A stretch of 42,073 nt of DNA. It comes from Pirellulaceae bacterium (GTDB lineage Bacteria > Planctomycetota > Planctomycetia > Pirellulales > Pirellulaceae). The stretch spans positions 1 to 42,073 of the forward strand of contig JADHUC010000069.1 of NCBI GenBank assembly GCA_016784735.1. The letters are read 5' to 3'. The notes under the pieces were generated by a model. It saw nothing but the letters and a program-made list of their open reading frames with translations, ran no database searches and was not told the DNA's origin. Positions 23,982 to 32,609 of this stretch are shown here, piece after piece. Position 1 is the stretch's first letter, and the number at the start of each line of letters is the position of its first letter. A program made the translations under genes and the position numbers.

Positions 23982-26900
23982 ATGGGTCTTGGCATTCGTC
24001 GGGTTGCGACGGTCACGTTGGTGCCGATCCTGTTGGGTCTCGTGGTGGCAGGGATATCGGCAAGCTACACCCAGGCTGCCGAGCCCGGCTTTGCCTTCCT
24101 CGCTCCGGAAGCGTCCGTCGACAAGTTGGGCGCGGAGGCCAAGGCGGCTTGGCAGTTGGCCGAGCAGCTTACCGAGGCCACGCTGGTGCTGCCTGCCGAG
24201 GATGGCGAATTCGTCAACCAGCAGGGCCAGCCGGTCACATTGGAACAATTCCAAGCGGTCTGGCACCATCAGGGCGACACAGTCGCGCAAAACGGACCGA
24301 TATGCCGACCCAAGGCAGTTGGCGCATTGCGTAAGTACGTTGACGAAGGCGGGGGACTTTTCCTTTCCGGCGCGGCTTTGGCCATGATTCACACGATGGG
24401 GATCGAGCCTGTTCGGCCGCGGATCGGCGCTGGCGGTAGCGATGGCTATCAAGCGAAACTGATCGCGGAATGCCGAGACCATCCGGTGTTTGCCGGGCTG
24501 GCCTTCGAGGGCATCTTCGAGGGTAACACGCTGATCCCGTTGACCAACGGCGGCTGGCCGGCTTATTCGGACTTCATGGGTTCCGGTGGTCCCGCGCGGG
24601 GGATGCTGCTGGCGCGTGCCAACGCCGGATCGGAGAATCCGCTGGCCGAGTATGAATTCGGCAAGGGCCGCGTGATCGTCCTCGGCTGGCGAGCGCCCAA
24701 CTATGCCTTGGCCAACAACGCCCACCGGGACAACCTCGAACGGCTGACGGGAAACATCCTTACGTATCTGGCCGACAAGGAAACATGGCAGGAAATCGTG
24801 CTCGGCAGCGTAAGCATTGCGTCCAAAGCCGCGCCCGGCGTTTCCGCCAACGGGTGGCGGGCTCTGGATATGGCTATTCGTGATCTAATCCAGACGTTCG
24901 AGACGCGCTATCCGGACGGTCCGCAGTATCTGGATCGACTGGCGACTCTGAAGAAAGCCCATGAAGCAGTACTCGGCGAAGATCCCGCCGAAGGCGAGTC
25001 TGCTGACAAACGTACGTTCGACGGCGACCAGTTGAAGCAGCTTGACCAGATTGCCCAGCAGTTCGAGGGCTTGAAACAGGAGGCTTTGCTGGCGAATCCG
25101 CTCGTGGACTTCGACCGGCTGATGTTGGTTAGGCGCGGCGTTGGCAACCTGGGGCTGCCGGCCAATTGGCAGAGTAACTCCAGCTTGCCCACCACCGGTT
25201 TCGATAATCAAATCGCCGTGTTGTCGCCTGTCCGACCCGACGGCGAACTGACGACGTTTTTTGAACCGGACGGCGGTCGATTCGTGGGCGACGTGGATTT
25301 GCACTTCGACGCCGACCGGATGCTGTTTTCCATGCCCGGATCGAACGGACGTTGGCAGGTGTTCGAGATGGGTGCTGACGGTTCCGGCCTGCACGAATTG
25401 CCTCTGATCCACGAACCCGATGTGGATAATTACGATGCCTGTTACCTGTCCGACGGGCGGATACTCTTCACGTCTACGGCTCCCTTTGTCGGCGTGCCTT
25501 GCGTTTACGGCGGTTCACACGTCACCAACGCGTACCTGCTGGATCACGACGGTTCGATCCGCCAGTTGACCGTCGATCAGGAGCACAACTGGTGCCCGAC
25601 GGTCTTGAACAACGGCCGCATTTTGTATCTGCGTTGGGAATACTCGGACCTACCGCATTCGAACTCGCGTATCCTGTTCCACATGAACCCCGACGGCACG
25701 GGACAGATGGAGTACTACGGCAGCAACTCCTTTTTTGTGAACTCGTTCTTCTATGCCCGCCCCGTGCCGGACCATCCGACGAAGGTTGTCGGCATCGCGA
25801 CCGGACATCACGGCATGGCGCGTTCGGGACGCATGCTGATCCTCGATCCGGCCCTGGGTCGGCACGAAGCCGATGGCGTGGTGCAGGAGGTTCCCGGATG
25901 GGGCAAGAAGGTCGAGCCGATCATCAAAGACAACCTGGCCGACGGCATCTGGCCCCAGTTCTTGCACCCGTATCCGTTGAGCGAGAAGCATTTCCTAGTC
26001 ACGGCCAAGCCCACGCCGCAATCGTTCTGGGGTATTTATCTGGTCGACGTGTTCGACAACATGCTGCTGTTGTGCGAAGAGCCCGGTTACGCGATGTTCG
26101 AGCCTGTCCCGCTGCGCAAAACTCCCAAACCGCCGGTCATCGCGGACAAGGTCGATCTGAAGCGCAAAGACGCGCTTGTCTATTTGAACGACATCTACCT
26201 TGGCGGCGGTTTGAAGGGCATACCGCGCGGCACGGTCAAGCAGTTAAGGCTAGTAACCTATCATTTCAGCTACCGCGGCATGGGTGGACTGCTGGGTGCC
26301 GTCGGCATGGATGGCCCATGGGACGTCAAACGAGTGCTAGGTACCGTGCCCGTCGAGCCCGACGGGTCTGCATTGTTCCGCGTTCCGGCCTACACGCCGG
26401 TTGCAGTACAGCCCTTGGACGAAAACGGCCAATCGCTGCAGCTTATGCGCAGTTGGTTCACGGCAATGCCGGGCGAAGTGCTTTCCTGCGTCGGTTGCCA
26501 CGAGCAGCAGAACACGGTCACGGTCAATCGCGAAACGATCGCCGCTCGACGCAAGCCGTCGGAGATCGCGACTTGGCGCGGTCCGGTGCGCGGATTCAGT
26601 TTTCAACGCGAGGTCCAGCCCGTCTTGGATAAACACTGCGTCGGCTGCCACGGAGGCCAGCCCCTGGACGATGGGCGACAGTTGGCTGATCTGCGTGGTA
26701 CGAAGATCATCACCGACTGGGACTCGAAAATCGCCGGCCACGTCAATGTGAACGTGGGTGGCAAGTTCTCCGACTCCTATGTCGAATTGCATCGCTTCGT
26801 GCGCCGGCCCGGCATCGAAAGCAACATCCGGCTGCTCGCGCCGATGGAGTTCCACGCCGACGCCACCGAGCTGATCCAGATGCTCCGCAAGGGACACCAT

Positions 26901-28052
26901 GGCGTGGAACTCGACACGGAAGCCTGGGATCGGCTCGTCACCTGGATCGACCTGAACGCACCGTACCACGGAACCTGGACTGAGATCGTGGGCGAGGCCG
27001 CTGTGCGGAATGTCAGCCAGCGCGCCCGTGCAATGCGGGAGCGTTTCACTGGCATGACCGAGAATCCCGAAGAGATTCCCCAAGTGCCCGCTGCGGATAT
27101 CAAGCCCGTCGTTCCCGAGTTCACATCCGAACTTACCCAGCAGCCGATCGACTGTCCTGGCTGGCCATTCAGCTCAGATGAAGCGCAGCGGCGTCAGGCG
27201 GATGGAGGCGATTGGCAGAAGACCGTCGACTTGGGCGAAGGTCTGAAACTGGAATTGGTGCGGATTCCCGCGGGTCAGTTTGTCATGGGCGACGCCGGCG
27301 GCCATCCGGACGAGTGGCCACGGACGGTAGTGAAGATCGAAAAGCCATTCTGGATGAGCCGTTTCGAGATCACCAACGAACAATTCCATTCTTTCGATCC
27401 CAAACACGACAGCGACGTCGAGCCGATGCACGGATACCAATTCGGCATTCACGGCTATCCGGTCAACCAACCGCGTCAGCCGGCGGTGCGCATCTCGTGG
27501 AGCAAGGCCACGGCCTTCTGCCGCTGGCTCAGCGGACAGATGGGGCGCGAGTGCAACTTGCCTACCGAGGCCCAATGGGAATATGCCTGCCGCGCGGGCA
27601 CGGACACGCCGTTCTGGTACGGGGGCCCGGACACAGATTTCACAAAGCTGGCCAACTTGGGCGACATCAAGCTGCGAGAGTTCGCTTTAGACACCTACGT
27701 TCATGTGCGACTGGTCGCCGACCCCAATAAGTACGACGACTGGGTGCCCAAAGATGAGCGATTCAATGACGGTGGCTTCGTATCGACCGACGCGGGCCGC
27801 TACGAAGCCAATCCCTGGGGCCTTCACGACATGCACGGCAACGTCTGGGAATGGACACGCACGGCATTCCGGCCTTATCCGTACACCGAAAACGACGGAC
27901 GCAACGACCCGCGCGCTTCAGGCCGGCGCGTCGTCCGAGGCGGCTCCTGGTACGATCGCCCAAAACGCTGCCGCTCCGCCTTCCGCCTGTCCTACGAACC
28001 GTACCACCCCGCCTTCAACGTCGGTTTCCGCGTGGTGATGGAGGATGATTAA
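23982..28052 (+). CDS. Secreted fusion: GATase-like, HZS-alpha-like dihaem, SUMF1 domain
   Basis: A 1356-aa protein starting at the ATG at 23982 (GGAGG 7 bases upstream) with a signal peptide. Domains in order: a class I glutamine-amidotransferase-like fold (about 38-265), a helical linker, and a propeller-like region with conserved Asp/Trp/Gly turns that resembles the hydrazine synthase alpha subunit. Two haem c sites follow, CVGCH at 836-840 and 886-890. A C-terminal SUMF1/formylglycine-generating-enzyme-type domain runs from about 1085 to 1356. In the SUMF1 part, alignment to the copper-binding Cys pair of true FGEs places Asp at the first position (GGSWYDRPKRC) and keeps only the second Cys, so sulfatase activation is unlikely. 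A periplasmic electron-transfer or binding role is plausible; anammox chemistry is not implied. Confidence 0.85.
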   Translation: MGLGIRRVATVTLVPILLGLVVAGISASYTQAAEPGFAFLAPEASVDKLGAEAKAAWQLAEQLTEATLVLPAEDGEFVNQQGQPVTLEQFQAVWHHQGDTVAQNGPICRPKAVGALRKYVDEGGGLFLSGAALAMIHTMGIEPVRPRIGAGGSDGYQAKLIAECRDHPVFAGLAFEGIFEGNTLIPLTNGGWPAYSDFMGSGGPARGMLLARANAGSENPLAEYEFGKGRVIVLGWRAPNYALANNAHRDNLERLTGNILTYLADKETWQEIVLGSVSIASKAAPGVSANGWRALDMAIRDLIQTFETRYPDGPQYLDRLATLKKAHEAVLGEDPAEGESADKRTFDGDQLKQLDQIAQQFEGLKQEALLANPLVDFDRLMLVRRGVGNLGLPANWQSNSSLPTTGFDNQIAVLSPVRPDGELTTFFEPDGGRFVGDVDLHFDADRMLFSMPGSNGRWQVFEMGADGSGLHELPLIHEPDVDNYDACYLSDGRILFTSTAPFVGVPCVYGGSHVTNAYLLDHDGSIRQLTVDQEHNWCPTVLNNGRILYLRWEYSDLPHSNSRILFHMNPDGTGQMEYYGSNSFFVNSFFYARPVPDHPTKVVGIATGHHGMARSGRMLILDPALGRHEADGVVQEVPGWGKKVEPIIKDNLADGIWPQFLHPYPLSEKHFLVTAKPTPQSFWGIYLVDVFDNMLLLCEEPGYAMFEPVPLRKTPKPPVIADKVDLKRKDALVYLNDIYLGGGLKGIPRGTVKQLRLVTYHFSYRGMGGLLGAVGMDGPWDVKRVLGTVPVEPDGSALFRVPAYTPVAVQPLDENGQSLQLMRSWFTAMPGEVLSCVGCHEQQNTVTVNRETIAARRKPSEIATWRGPVRGFSFQREVQPVLDKHCVGCHGGQPLDDGRQLADLRGTKIITDWDSKIAGHVNVNVGGKFSDSYVELHRFVRRPGIESNIRLLAPMEFHADATELIQMLRKGHHGVELDTEAWDRLVTWIDLNAPYHGTWTEIVGEAAVRNVSQRARAMRERFTGMTENPEEIPQVPAADIKPVVPEFTSELTQQPIDCPGWPFSSDEAQRRQADGGDWQKTVDLGEGLKLELVRIPAGQFVMGDAGGHPDEWPRTVVKIEKPFWMSRFEITNEQFHSFDPKHDSDVEPMHGYQFGIHGYPVNQPRQPAVRISWSKATAFCRWLSGQMGRECNLPTEAQWEYACRAGTDTPFWYGGPDTDFTKLANLGDIKLREFALDTYVHVRLVADPNKYDDWVPKDERFNDGGFVSTDAGRYEANPWGLHDMHGNVWEWTRTAFRPYPYTENDGRNDPRASGRRVVRGGSWYDRPKRCRSAFRLSYEPYHPAFNVGFRVVMEDD

Positions 28053-28075
28053 GATTGCCTGCGAACGGAAACGGG

Positions 28076-28206
28076 CTAGTGCTTTGTCAATTCTAAAAAG
28101 TGGGGTGAGCATCCTGCTTGCCAAGTACTTGCCCCTGTCCATCGCAAGCTGGAAGCTTACGCCACGAAGGCGCCGACCACAAAACCAAGGATTAACAAAG
28201 CACTAG
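28076..28206. mobile_element. Nested hairpin element with CTAGTGCTTTGTCAAT ends
   Basis: Terminal inverted repeats at 28076-28091 and 28191-28206 match at 15 of 16 bases and are the same family as the element at 7658-7794. Inside is a different module, 28100-28121 paired with 28144-28165 (18 of 22), which also occurs at 39574-39665. The element fills the gap between two convergent genes. Its right end contains the TAG stop codon (28203-28205) of the cytochrome gene, so insertion here probably set the present C-terminus. Confidence 0.85.
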
Positions 28207-30050
28207 AGCGACAACACAAATTCCACCAAATCGTCGATTTCCTGCTCGCTGAGCGACTCGAGACGGCTGCTACTTATGCCGTGTTTGCCTTCGACGATCA
28301 ACTCCTTGATCTCTATGTAGCGGCCGTCGTGCAAGTAAGGAGCCGTGCGCCAGACTTCGATCAATGTCGGAGTATCAAAGAGGTCCTTGTATTCATATTT
28401 GCCTCGCGTGCCCACGTCGTGCATCTTCAGGTCGGTGTACAGTGGCGACGGATGGCATCTGTGGCAGCCGACGCGGTGGGCTGCAAACAGCTTTTTGCCC
28501 CGTTCGGCCGCCGGGCTTAGCCGGCCGTCGACCAGGTGCGGGCTAGGCACGGGCGTGAGCGATTTGATGTACTCGTCGAGTGCCACGGCTTCGTGTTCCG
28601 GCCGGTAGGCGAACAGGATGTGCTCCAACCCCGCGCGAACGGCAGCTTCGGCCGTCGGGCGAACGGCCTCGGACATCGCCGGCGGCGTCTTGTGGGCGAG
28701 AAGCAGGCTCTTTGTGTTCTTGAAGTTGCCCACTCCATCGTTCAACAGGTCCCAGTTCAACACATCGCTGCGGCCATCCGGATGACAACTTCCGCAGCTT
28801 TGCCAATGCTGGTAGCAGATCGTGGCATCGTTGAACAGAAGCTGCCCCTGACGCCGGACGGTCAACACCGGTTTGGGGCCTAAGGCGATCGAGCGGGTCT
28901 GATCGTCGCCTTCGCCCTCGAGATCGACGACGGCCAGCGTGTCGCTGAAGTACTCGGCCACATACACCTTCGAACCAACGACGGCCAGCCCGCGGGGGCC
29001 TTTGCCCGGCAGGTCGATTCTTCGTTGCGGACTGGTCCCCATTCGTGGATCATCGGGAATGGCGCCGGCCAGCGGCGAGATGTATAGATGGACGAGCGAT
29101 CCCAAGGCGGCCTCGGCCTGGACAACACTCAACTGGTGTGAGCCGGCGTGGCTGACACAGATCCACTTCCCGTCGGCCGTCAAGTCCACGCCCCAAGGAT
29201 TACCCGAGCCTAGAAACGTCTCGTCCAACCCGACCGTGTTGATCAGCTTTCTCTGAGCCACGTCGATAACGCTGATCGCGTTGATGTTCATCCATCCCTG
29301 GTCCAGTTGCGAAGTGAGCAAATCGAAGTTCGACAGAATGTGCGTCACGTAGGCGTACTTGCCGTCAGGCGAGAGTCGCATGCTTCGCAGACTGTGAGTG
29401 CCGTTTTGCAGCTCGATGGCGGTCGTCTCGTTCGTCTTGGTATTGATGAACGTCACAATCGAAGAGACTTGCGGTCCGTAGATCGCGTCCGTTTTGGCGT
29501 TCGGCAAGAAGTTGGCCACCAGTACCCACTGCCCATCCGGCGTGACGACCGCTGCAACCGGCTCCCGTACCATCTTGATTCGCGTTTGTTCCTTGCCGGT
29601 CACCAGGTCGATTACCGAAACGTCGTTGTCGAATCGGTTCGAGACGTACAGCCGCCTTCCGTCAGGCGTGATCGCCGGTCCCATGGCTGTATGCCCCGCC
29701 GGGATCGTCGTGGTTGCTGTGCCCGAGACCGCGTCGATTACAACGACGGTGCTCTTCGGAGCGGCGCACGTGACGATCAGCTTCGACCCGTCGGGGCTCA
29801 GTACCATGCCGGCCGGTTCGGCCGGTACGTCGACACGCCGCGCAACACTACCGCCGGGTAGTTCGACCCAGGCGATTTGTTGCGCATCGGCATAAGCGAC
29901 GTAGAGCGTCTTGGCATCCTTCGCCGCGACGACGACAGACGGCCCCAAGTACTTTGCCGTTTCTGCGGCAACGGCGGCAGTCGGCAGCAATAGGCCACAG
30001 ATCGCCCAAACTACACCGCAGAGGTCGCGAATTGTTGGAGCCGCTTTCAT
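28203..30050 (-). CDS. Beta-propeller (YVTN) and dihaem cytochrome c protein
   Basis: A 615-aa exported protein. The signal sequence (hydrophobic VVWAICGLLLPTAAVAA) precedes a seven-bladed-type beta-propeller with repeated SPDGSKLIV/TPDGRRLYVSNRFDN units (about 35-390). A C-terminal cytochrome c peroxidase-like half carries two haem c sites, CGSCH at 419-423 and CHRCH at 529-533, and a late DTPTLIEVWRTAPYLHDGR segment typical of such proteins. It would act in the periplasm in electron transfer. It is convergent with the haem-containing fusion gene, and the two may belong to one respiratory process. The stop codon lies in the repeat element at 28076-28206. Confidence 0.88.
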   Translation of the reverse strand: MKAAPTIRDLCGVVWAICGLLLPTAAVAAETAKYLGPSVVVAAKDAKTLYVAYADAQQIAWVELPGGSVARRVDVPAEPAGMVLSPDGSKLIVTCAAPKSTVVVIDAVSGTATTTIPAGHTAMGPAITPDGRRLYVSNRFDNDVSVIDLVTGKEQTRIKMVREPVAAVVTPDGQWVLVANFLPNAKTDAIYGPQVSSIVTFINTKTNETTAIELQNGTHSLRSMRLSPDGKYAYVTHILSNFDLLTSQLDQGWMNINAISVIDVAQRKLINTVGLDETFLGSGNPWGVDLTADGKWICVSHAGSHQLSVVQAEAALGSLVHLYISPLAGAIPDDPRMGTSPQRRIDLPGKGPRGLAVVGSKVYVAEYFSDTLAVVDLEGEGDDQTRSIALGPKPVLTVRRQGQLLFNDATICYQHWQSCGSCHPDGRSDVLNWDLLNDGVGNFKNTKSLLLAHKTPPAMSEAVRPTAEAAVRAGLEHILFAYRPEHEAVALDEYIKSLTPVPSPHLVDGRLSPAAERGKKLFAAHRVGCHRCHPSPLYTDLKMHDVGTRGKYEYKDLFDTPTLIEVWRTAPYLHDGRYIEIKELIVEGKHGISSSRLESLSEQEIDDLVEFVLSL

Positions 30051-30116
30051 TCCCGGAACTCATTCCACCAATTGAGAGAGACAGTCAAAACGGTCTCTTC
30101 AATCTACTGGATGACC

Positions 30117-30242
30117 TCAGTCGCTGGCAACCTCAAGCGTCTCGCCCTCCAGCCCGATCTTGGCCAGGATAGGATAAAGCACGAAGCCCACGATCAGATA
30201 GTTGCCTGAAACTCTATAGATCCAATTCCGCCAACATGTCGC
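30117..30242 (-). pseudogene. C-terminal remnant of a membrane protein, probably a transporter
   Basis: An open frame with no start codon reads WRNWIYRVSGNYLIVGFVL, continues with YPILAKIG and ends EVASD-stop at 30117. It has one hydrophobic membrane-like helix followed by a polar C-terminus, the look of the last helix of a permease. It overlaps the last bases of the sugar kinase in another frame and continues beyond its stop. The upstream part of the gene is absent, which suggests a deletion that fused the remnant to the kinase 3' end. It may be chance coding, but the clean helix makes this less likely. Confidence 0.45.
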
Positions 30243-31746
30243 CTAGCTCCGCCTGCGTTTGGCACGCTCGCCGAAAGACCGGCAGCAGCTTCTCATACGC
30301 GGCGGCATTCTCCGAATCTGGCTCGGCGACCGCTTCCACTTGATGCACGTCGTCGATCCGCTCATAACTGTCCCACAGTCCGGCACCAACGGCGGCAACC
30401 GCCGCGGCGCCGAGCGAACCGGCCTCCTGGCCGATGTTCGTCTTGACCACCCGAATCCGCATCGCGTCCGCGAAAATCTGCCGCCACAGACTACTCTTGC
30501 TACCGCCGCCGACCGCCACCAGTTCGTCGCCAATGTGACACAGCCGCCGCAGTTCGTCCAGCACAACGCGGAGATTCAACGCAATCCCTTCTAAGGCCGC
30601 TCGAACCACGTCGGCCTGCGTGTGCCCCAAATCCAAGCCCAGGAAGGCCCCGCGGATGTGCGGGCTGGGGTCCAAGGAAGATCCGCCTGCCATGCTGGGA
30701 TTGAACAACAGCTTATTGGCGCCAACAGGCGACTGCGCGGCCAGTGAAGTCATTACGTCGTACGGGTCCCTGCCGTCTTGCTCGGCTTGCGCCACGAGAT
30801 TGTGGCACATCTGGTCTCGTACCCACTTGAGCGACGTACCGGTCGAAAAGACGCCGACCGCCGATGTGAACATGCCGGGAATGACGTGCGTGAACACGTA
30901 CGGTTTGCTCCGTTCATCCAAAACCGGCTGCTCCGATGAAACGGCGATCCACGACGACGAACCAAGCGAGGCATACGTGCGACCTTCGGCGATGTTCTTG
31001 GCTCCCAGCGCCATGCACGAGTTGTCCACGCCGCCGCATGCCACCTTGACCTTCTTCGGCAAACCCAACTGTGCGGCCACTTCCGGAAGTAGCTCACCCA
31101 GGATCTCGGACGACGGGGCAATCTCGGGAAACAGCTCCGGCGGCAAATCGCTGGCGGCGATCAGGCGATCGGAATAGTCCCAAGCCAACAAGTCGTACAC
31201 GCCGCTGCCCGACGCATAACTGTAGTCCGTCTTAATCTGGCCGGTCAGCTTGAAATTGATGAAATCCTTGGTGCCGATGATCTTGTCGATCCGCTCGAAC
31301 ATCTCCGGTTCGTTGTCGCGGTACCACATGATCTTGAGCACCGTGTAATGTGGCGCTGGGAACCCGTTTCCGGTGGTACGATACCAGTCGGCGGGATCGA
31401 CTTTCTCGAAGAAGCGGTCGACTTGCTCGCCGGGGCGCTTGTCCGACCAGATCGGCGTGCTCTCGCGCAACAGCGATCCTGCGTCGTCCAGCGGTACGCA
31501 CCCCAGGCTGTGACCCGAGATCGCCAGGCATTCGATCGCCTGGGCGTCGATGTTCTCGCCGGCCAACAGCCGGTTTGTACTCTCGACCACCGCGCGCCAC
31601 CAATCCATCGGCCGCTGTTCGTGCCAACCGGCGCGCGGGTAGGTGGTTTCATACGGCACAAACACGGCGCCCAGGCAGCGACCATCCGTGTCGTAAAGCG
31701 ATGCCTTATTTCCGCCGGTCCCAAGATCGTATGCGATAATCGTCAT
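30214..31746 (-). CDS. FGGY-family carbohydrate kinase (xylulokinase-like)
   Basis: A 510-aa cytoplasmic kinase that phosphorylates a sugar or sugar alcohol with ATP. The N-terminal phosphate motif DLGTGGNKASLYD (7-19), the catalytic Asp in GGVDNSCMALGA (D241), and the C-terminal ATP motif VAVGGGSKSSLWRQIFAD are all present. Length and layout fit the xylulokinase branch best. It starts 6 bp after the deoC-like gene stops, so the two are co-transcribed. Together with the aldolase and dehydrogenase upstream it fits a pathway in which a polyol or aldose is oxidised, phosphorylated and cleaved. The actual sugar is unknown. Confidence 0.92.
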   Translation of the reverse strand: MTIIAYDLGTGGNKASLYDTDGRCLGAVFVPYETTYPRAGWHEQRPMDWWRAVVESTNRLLAGENIDAQAIECLAISGHSLGCVPLDDAGSLLRESTPIWSDKRPGEQVDRFFEKVDPADWYRTTGNGFPAPHYTVLKIMWYRDNEPEMFERIDKIIGTKDFINFKLTGQIKTDYSYASGSGVYDLLAWDYSDRLIAASDLPPELFPEIAPSSEILGELLPEVAAQLGLPKKVKVACGGVDNSCMALGAKNIAEGRTYASLGSSSWIAVSSEQPVLDERSKPYVFTHVIPGMFTSAVGVFSTGTSLKWVRDQMCHNLVAQAEQDGRDPYDVMTSLAAQSPVGANKLLFNPSMAGGSSLDPSPHIRGAFLGLDLGHTQADVVRAALEGIALNLRVVLDELRRLCHIGDELVAVGGGSKSSLWRQIFADAMRIRVVKTNIGQEAGSLGAAAVAAVGAGLWDSYERIDDVHQVEAVAEPDSENAAAYEKLLPVFRRACQTQAELGDMLAELDL

Positions 31747-31752
31747 CGTGCC

Positions 31753-32451
31753 TCACACCTGAACGGCCGCATCGGGCAAACTGGCGCATTCCCCGAAGAT
31801 TCGAATTCCTGATTCTGTGTTGACGCCAAATCGGCGCGCGCCGAGTCGATACATCTCGACCAGCGTTTCCAGGTCGCGAACGCCACCCGATGCTTTTACC
31901 TTGGCGTCGTCACCGACGACCGATTTGATCAAGGCGATGTTGTGCAGCGTAGCTCCGGTTTCAGGCCAGCCGGTACCCGTCTTGACGAAGTCGGCGCCCG
32001 CGCGGACACAGATCTCGCTGCCGCGACGGATTTGGTCGTCCGTCAGGTAATGGGTTTCCAGTATCACTTTAACCAGTCTGCCTTCGGCCGCGTCGATCAC
32101 TGCCCGGATATCCTGTTCAACGAAATCGTACTGTCCGCTGCGAAGCATGCCGACATTGATCACCATGTCCAATTCACCGGCGCCATCGGCAACACACTGC
32201 CGAGCTTCGGCTGCCTTGATCGCCGTCGCGTGAGCGCCGGAAGGAAATCCTACGGCGGCACCGACTAGCACACTCGGCGTATCCTCCAGAAGCTCCTTCA
32301 ATCGCGTCACATAACCGGGCAGCACATAGGCACAGACACAGTCGAGCCGTTTCGCGTGGTCGGCCAGTTGTTGAACCGCATCAAGATCGGTGTCGGTCTT
32401 CACCGCACTAAGATCCATCATGCGAGCCACATCGGTGACAGTGAGCTGCAT
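31753..32451 (-). CDS. deoC: Deoxyribose-phosphate aldolase family protein
   Basis: A 232-aa class I aldolase. The founding reaction cleaves 2-deoxyribose 5-phosphate to glyceraldehyde 3-phosphate and acetaldehyde. The catalytic set is complete: D95 (ELDMVINVG), the Schiff-base lysine K157 (FVKTGTG), and K186 (KASGGVRDL). The ATG at 32451 has GAGGGA upstream; the frame is open to 32529 but that extension crosses the repeat element at 32484-32609 and is not real coding. It is followed 6 bp later by the FGGY kinase. Since the neighbour is a sugar kinase and not a nucleoside enzyme, the true substrate may be another deoxy- or keto-sugar phosphate. Confidence 0.93.
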   Translation of the reverse strand: MQLTVTDVARMMDLSAVKTDTDLDAVQQLADHAKRLDCVCAYVLPGYVTRLKELLEDTPSVLVGAAVGFPSGAHATAIKAAEARQCVADGAGELDMVINVGMLRSGQYDFVEQDIRAVIDAAEGRLVKVILETHYLTDDQIRRGSEICVRAGADFVKTGTGWPETGATLHNIALIKSVVGDDAKVKASGGVRDLETLVEMYRLGARRFGVNTESGIRIFGECASLPDAAVQV

Positions 32452-32483
32452 CGACTGTTCCCTCTTCTTGGACGGAAAGGCCA

Positions 32484-32609
32484 GTAGGTCCAGCCTGCCG
32501 GACGGGACCTTCGGGTTGTTGGAGTTCACGCTTTAGCGTGCGGAAAGACACGCTGAAGCGTGAACTCCAACGCTACAAATCCAGGTCCCGTCCGGCAGCC
32601 GGGACCTAC
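32484..32609. repeat. Composite element: one palindrome nested in another
   Basis: Outer arms at 32484-32510 and 32583-32609 match at 25 of 27 bases (core TGCCGGACGGGACC). A complete inner palindrome lies between them at 32518-32571 and belongs to the family at 5824-5879 (arms matching at 22 of 23). The right outer arm is identical over 27 bases to 36036-36062. The element sits in the gap between the SDR gene, whose TAG begins at the next base (32610-32612), and deoC. Confidence 0.88.

Noticed and set aside
23982..28052. Anammox hydrazine synthase
   Set aside because: Only the alpha-like propeller with haem sites is present, fused to other domains. No beta or gamma subunit or hydrazine dehydrogenase is nearby.
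27230..28052. Active formylglycine-generating enzyme for the nearby sulfatase
   Set aside because: The first of the two copper-binding Cys aligns with Asp in GGSWYDRPKRC.
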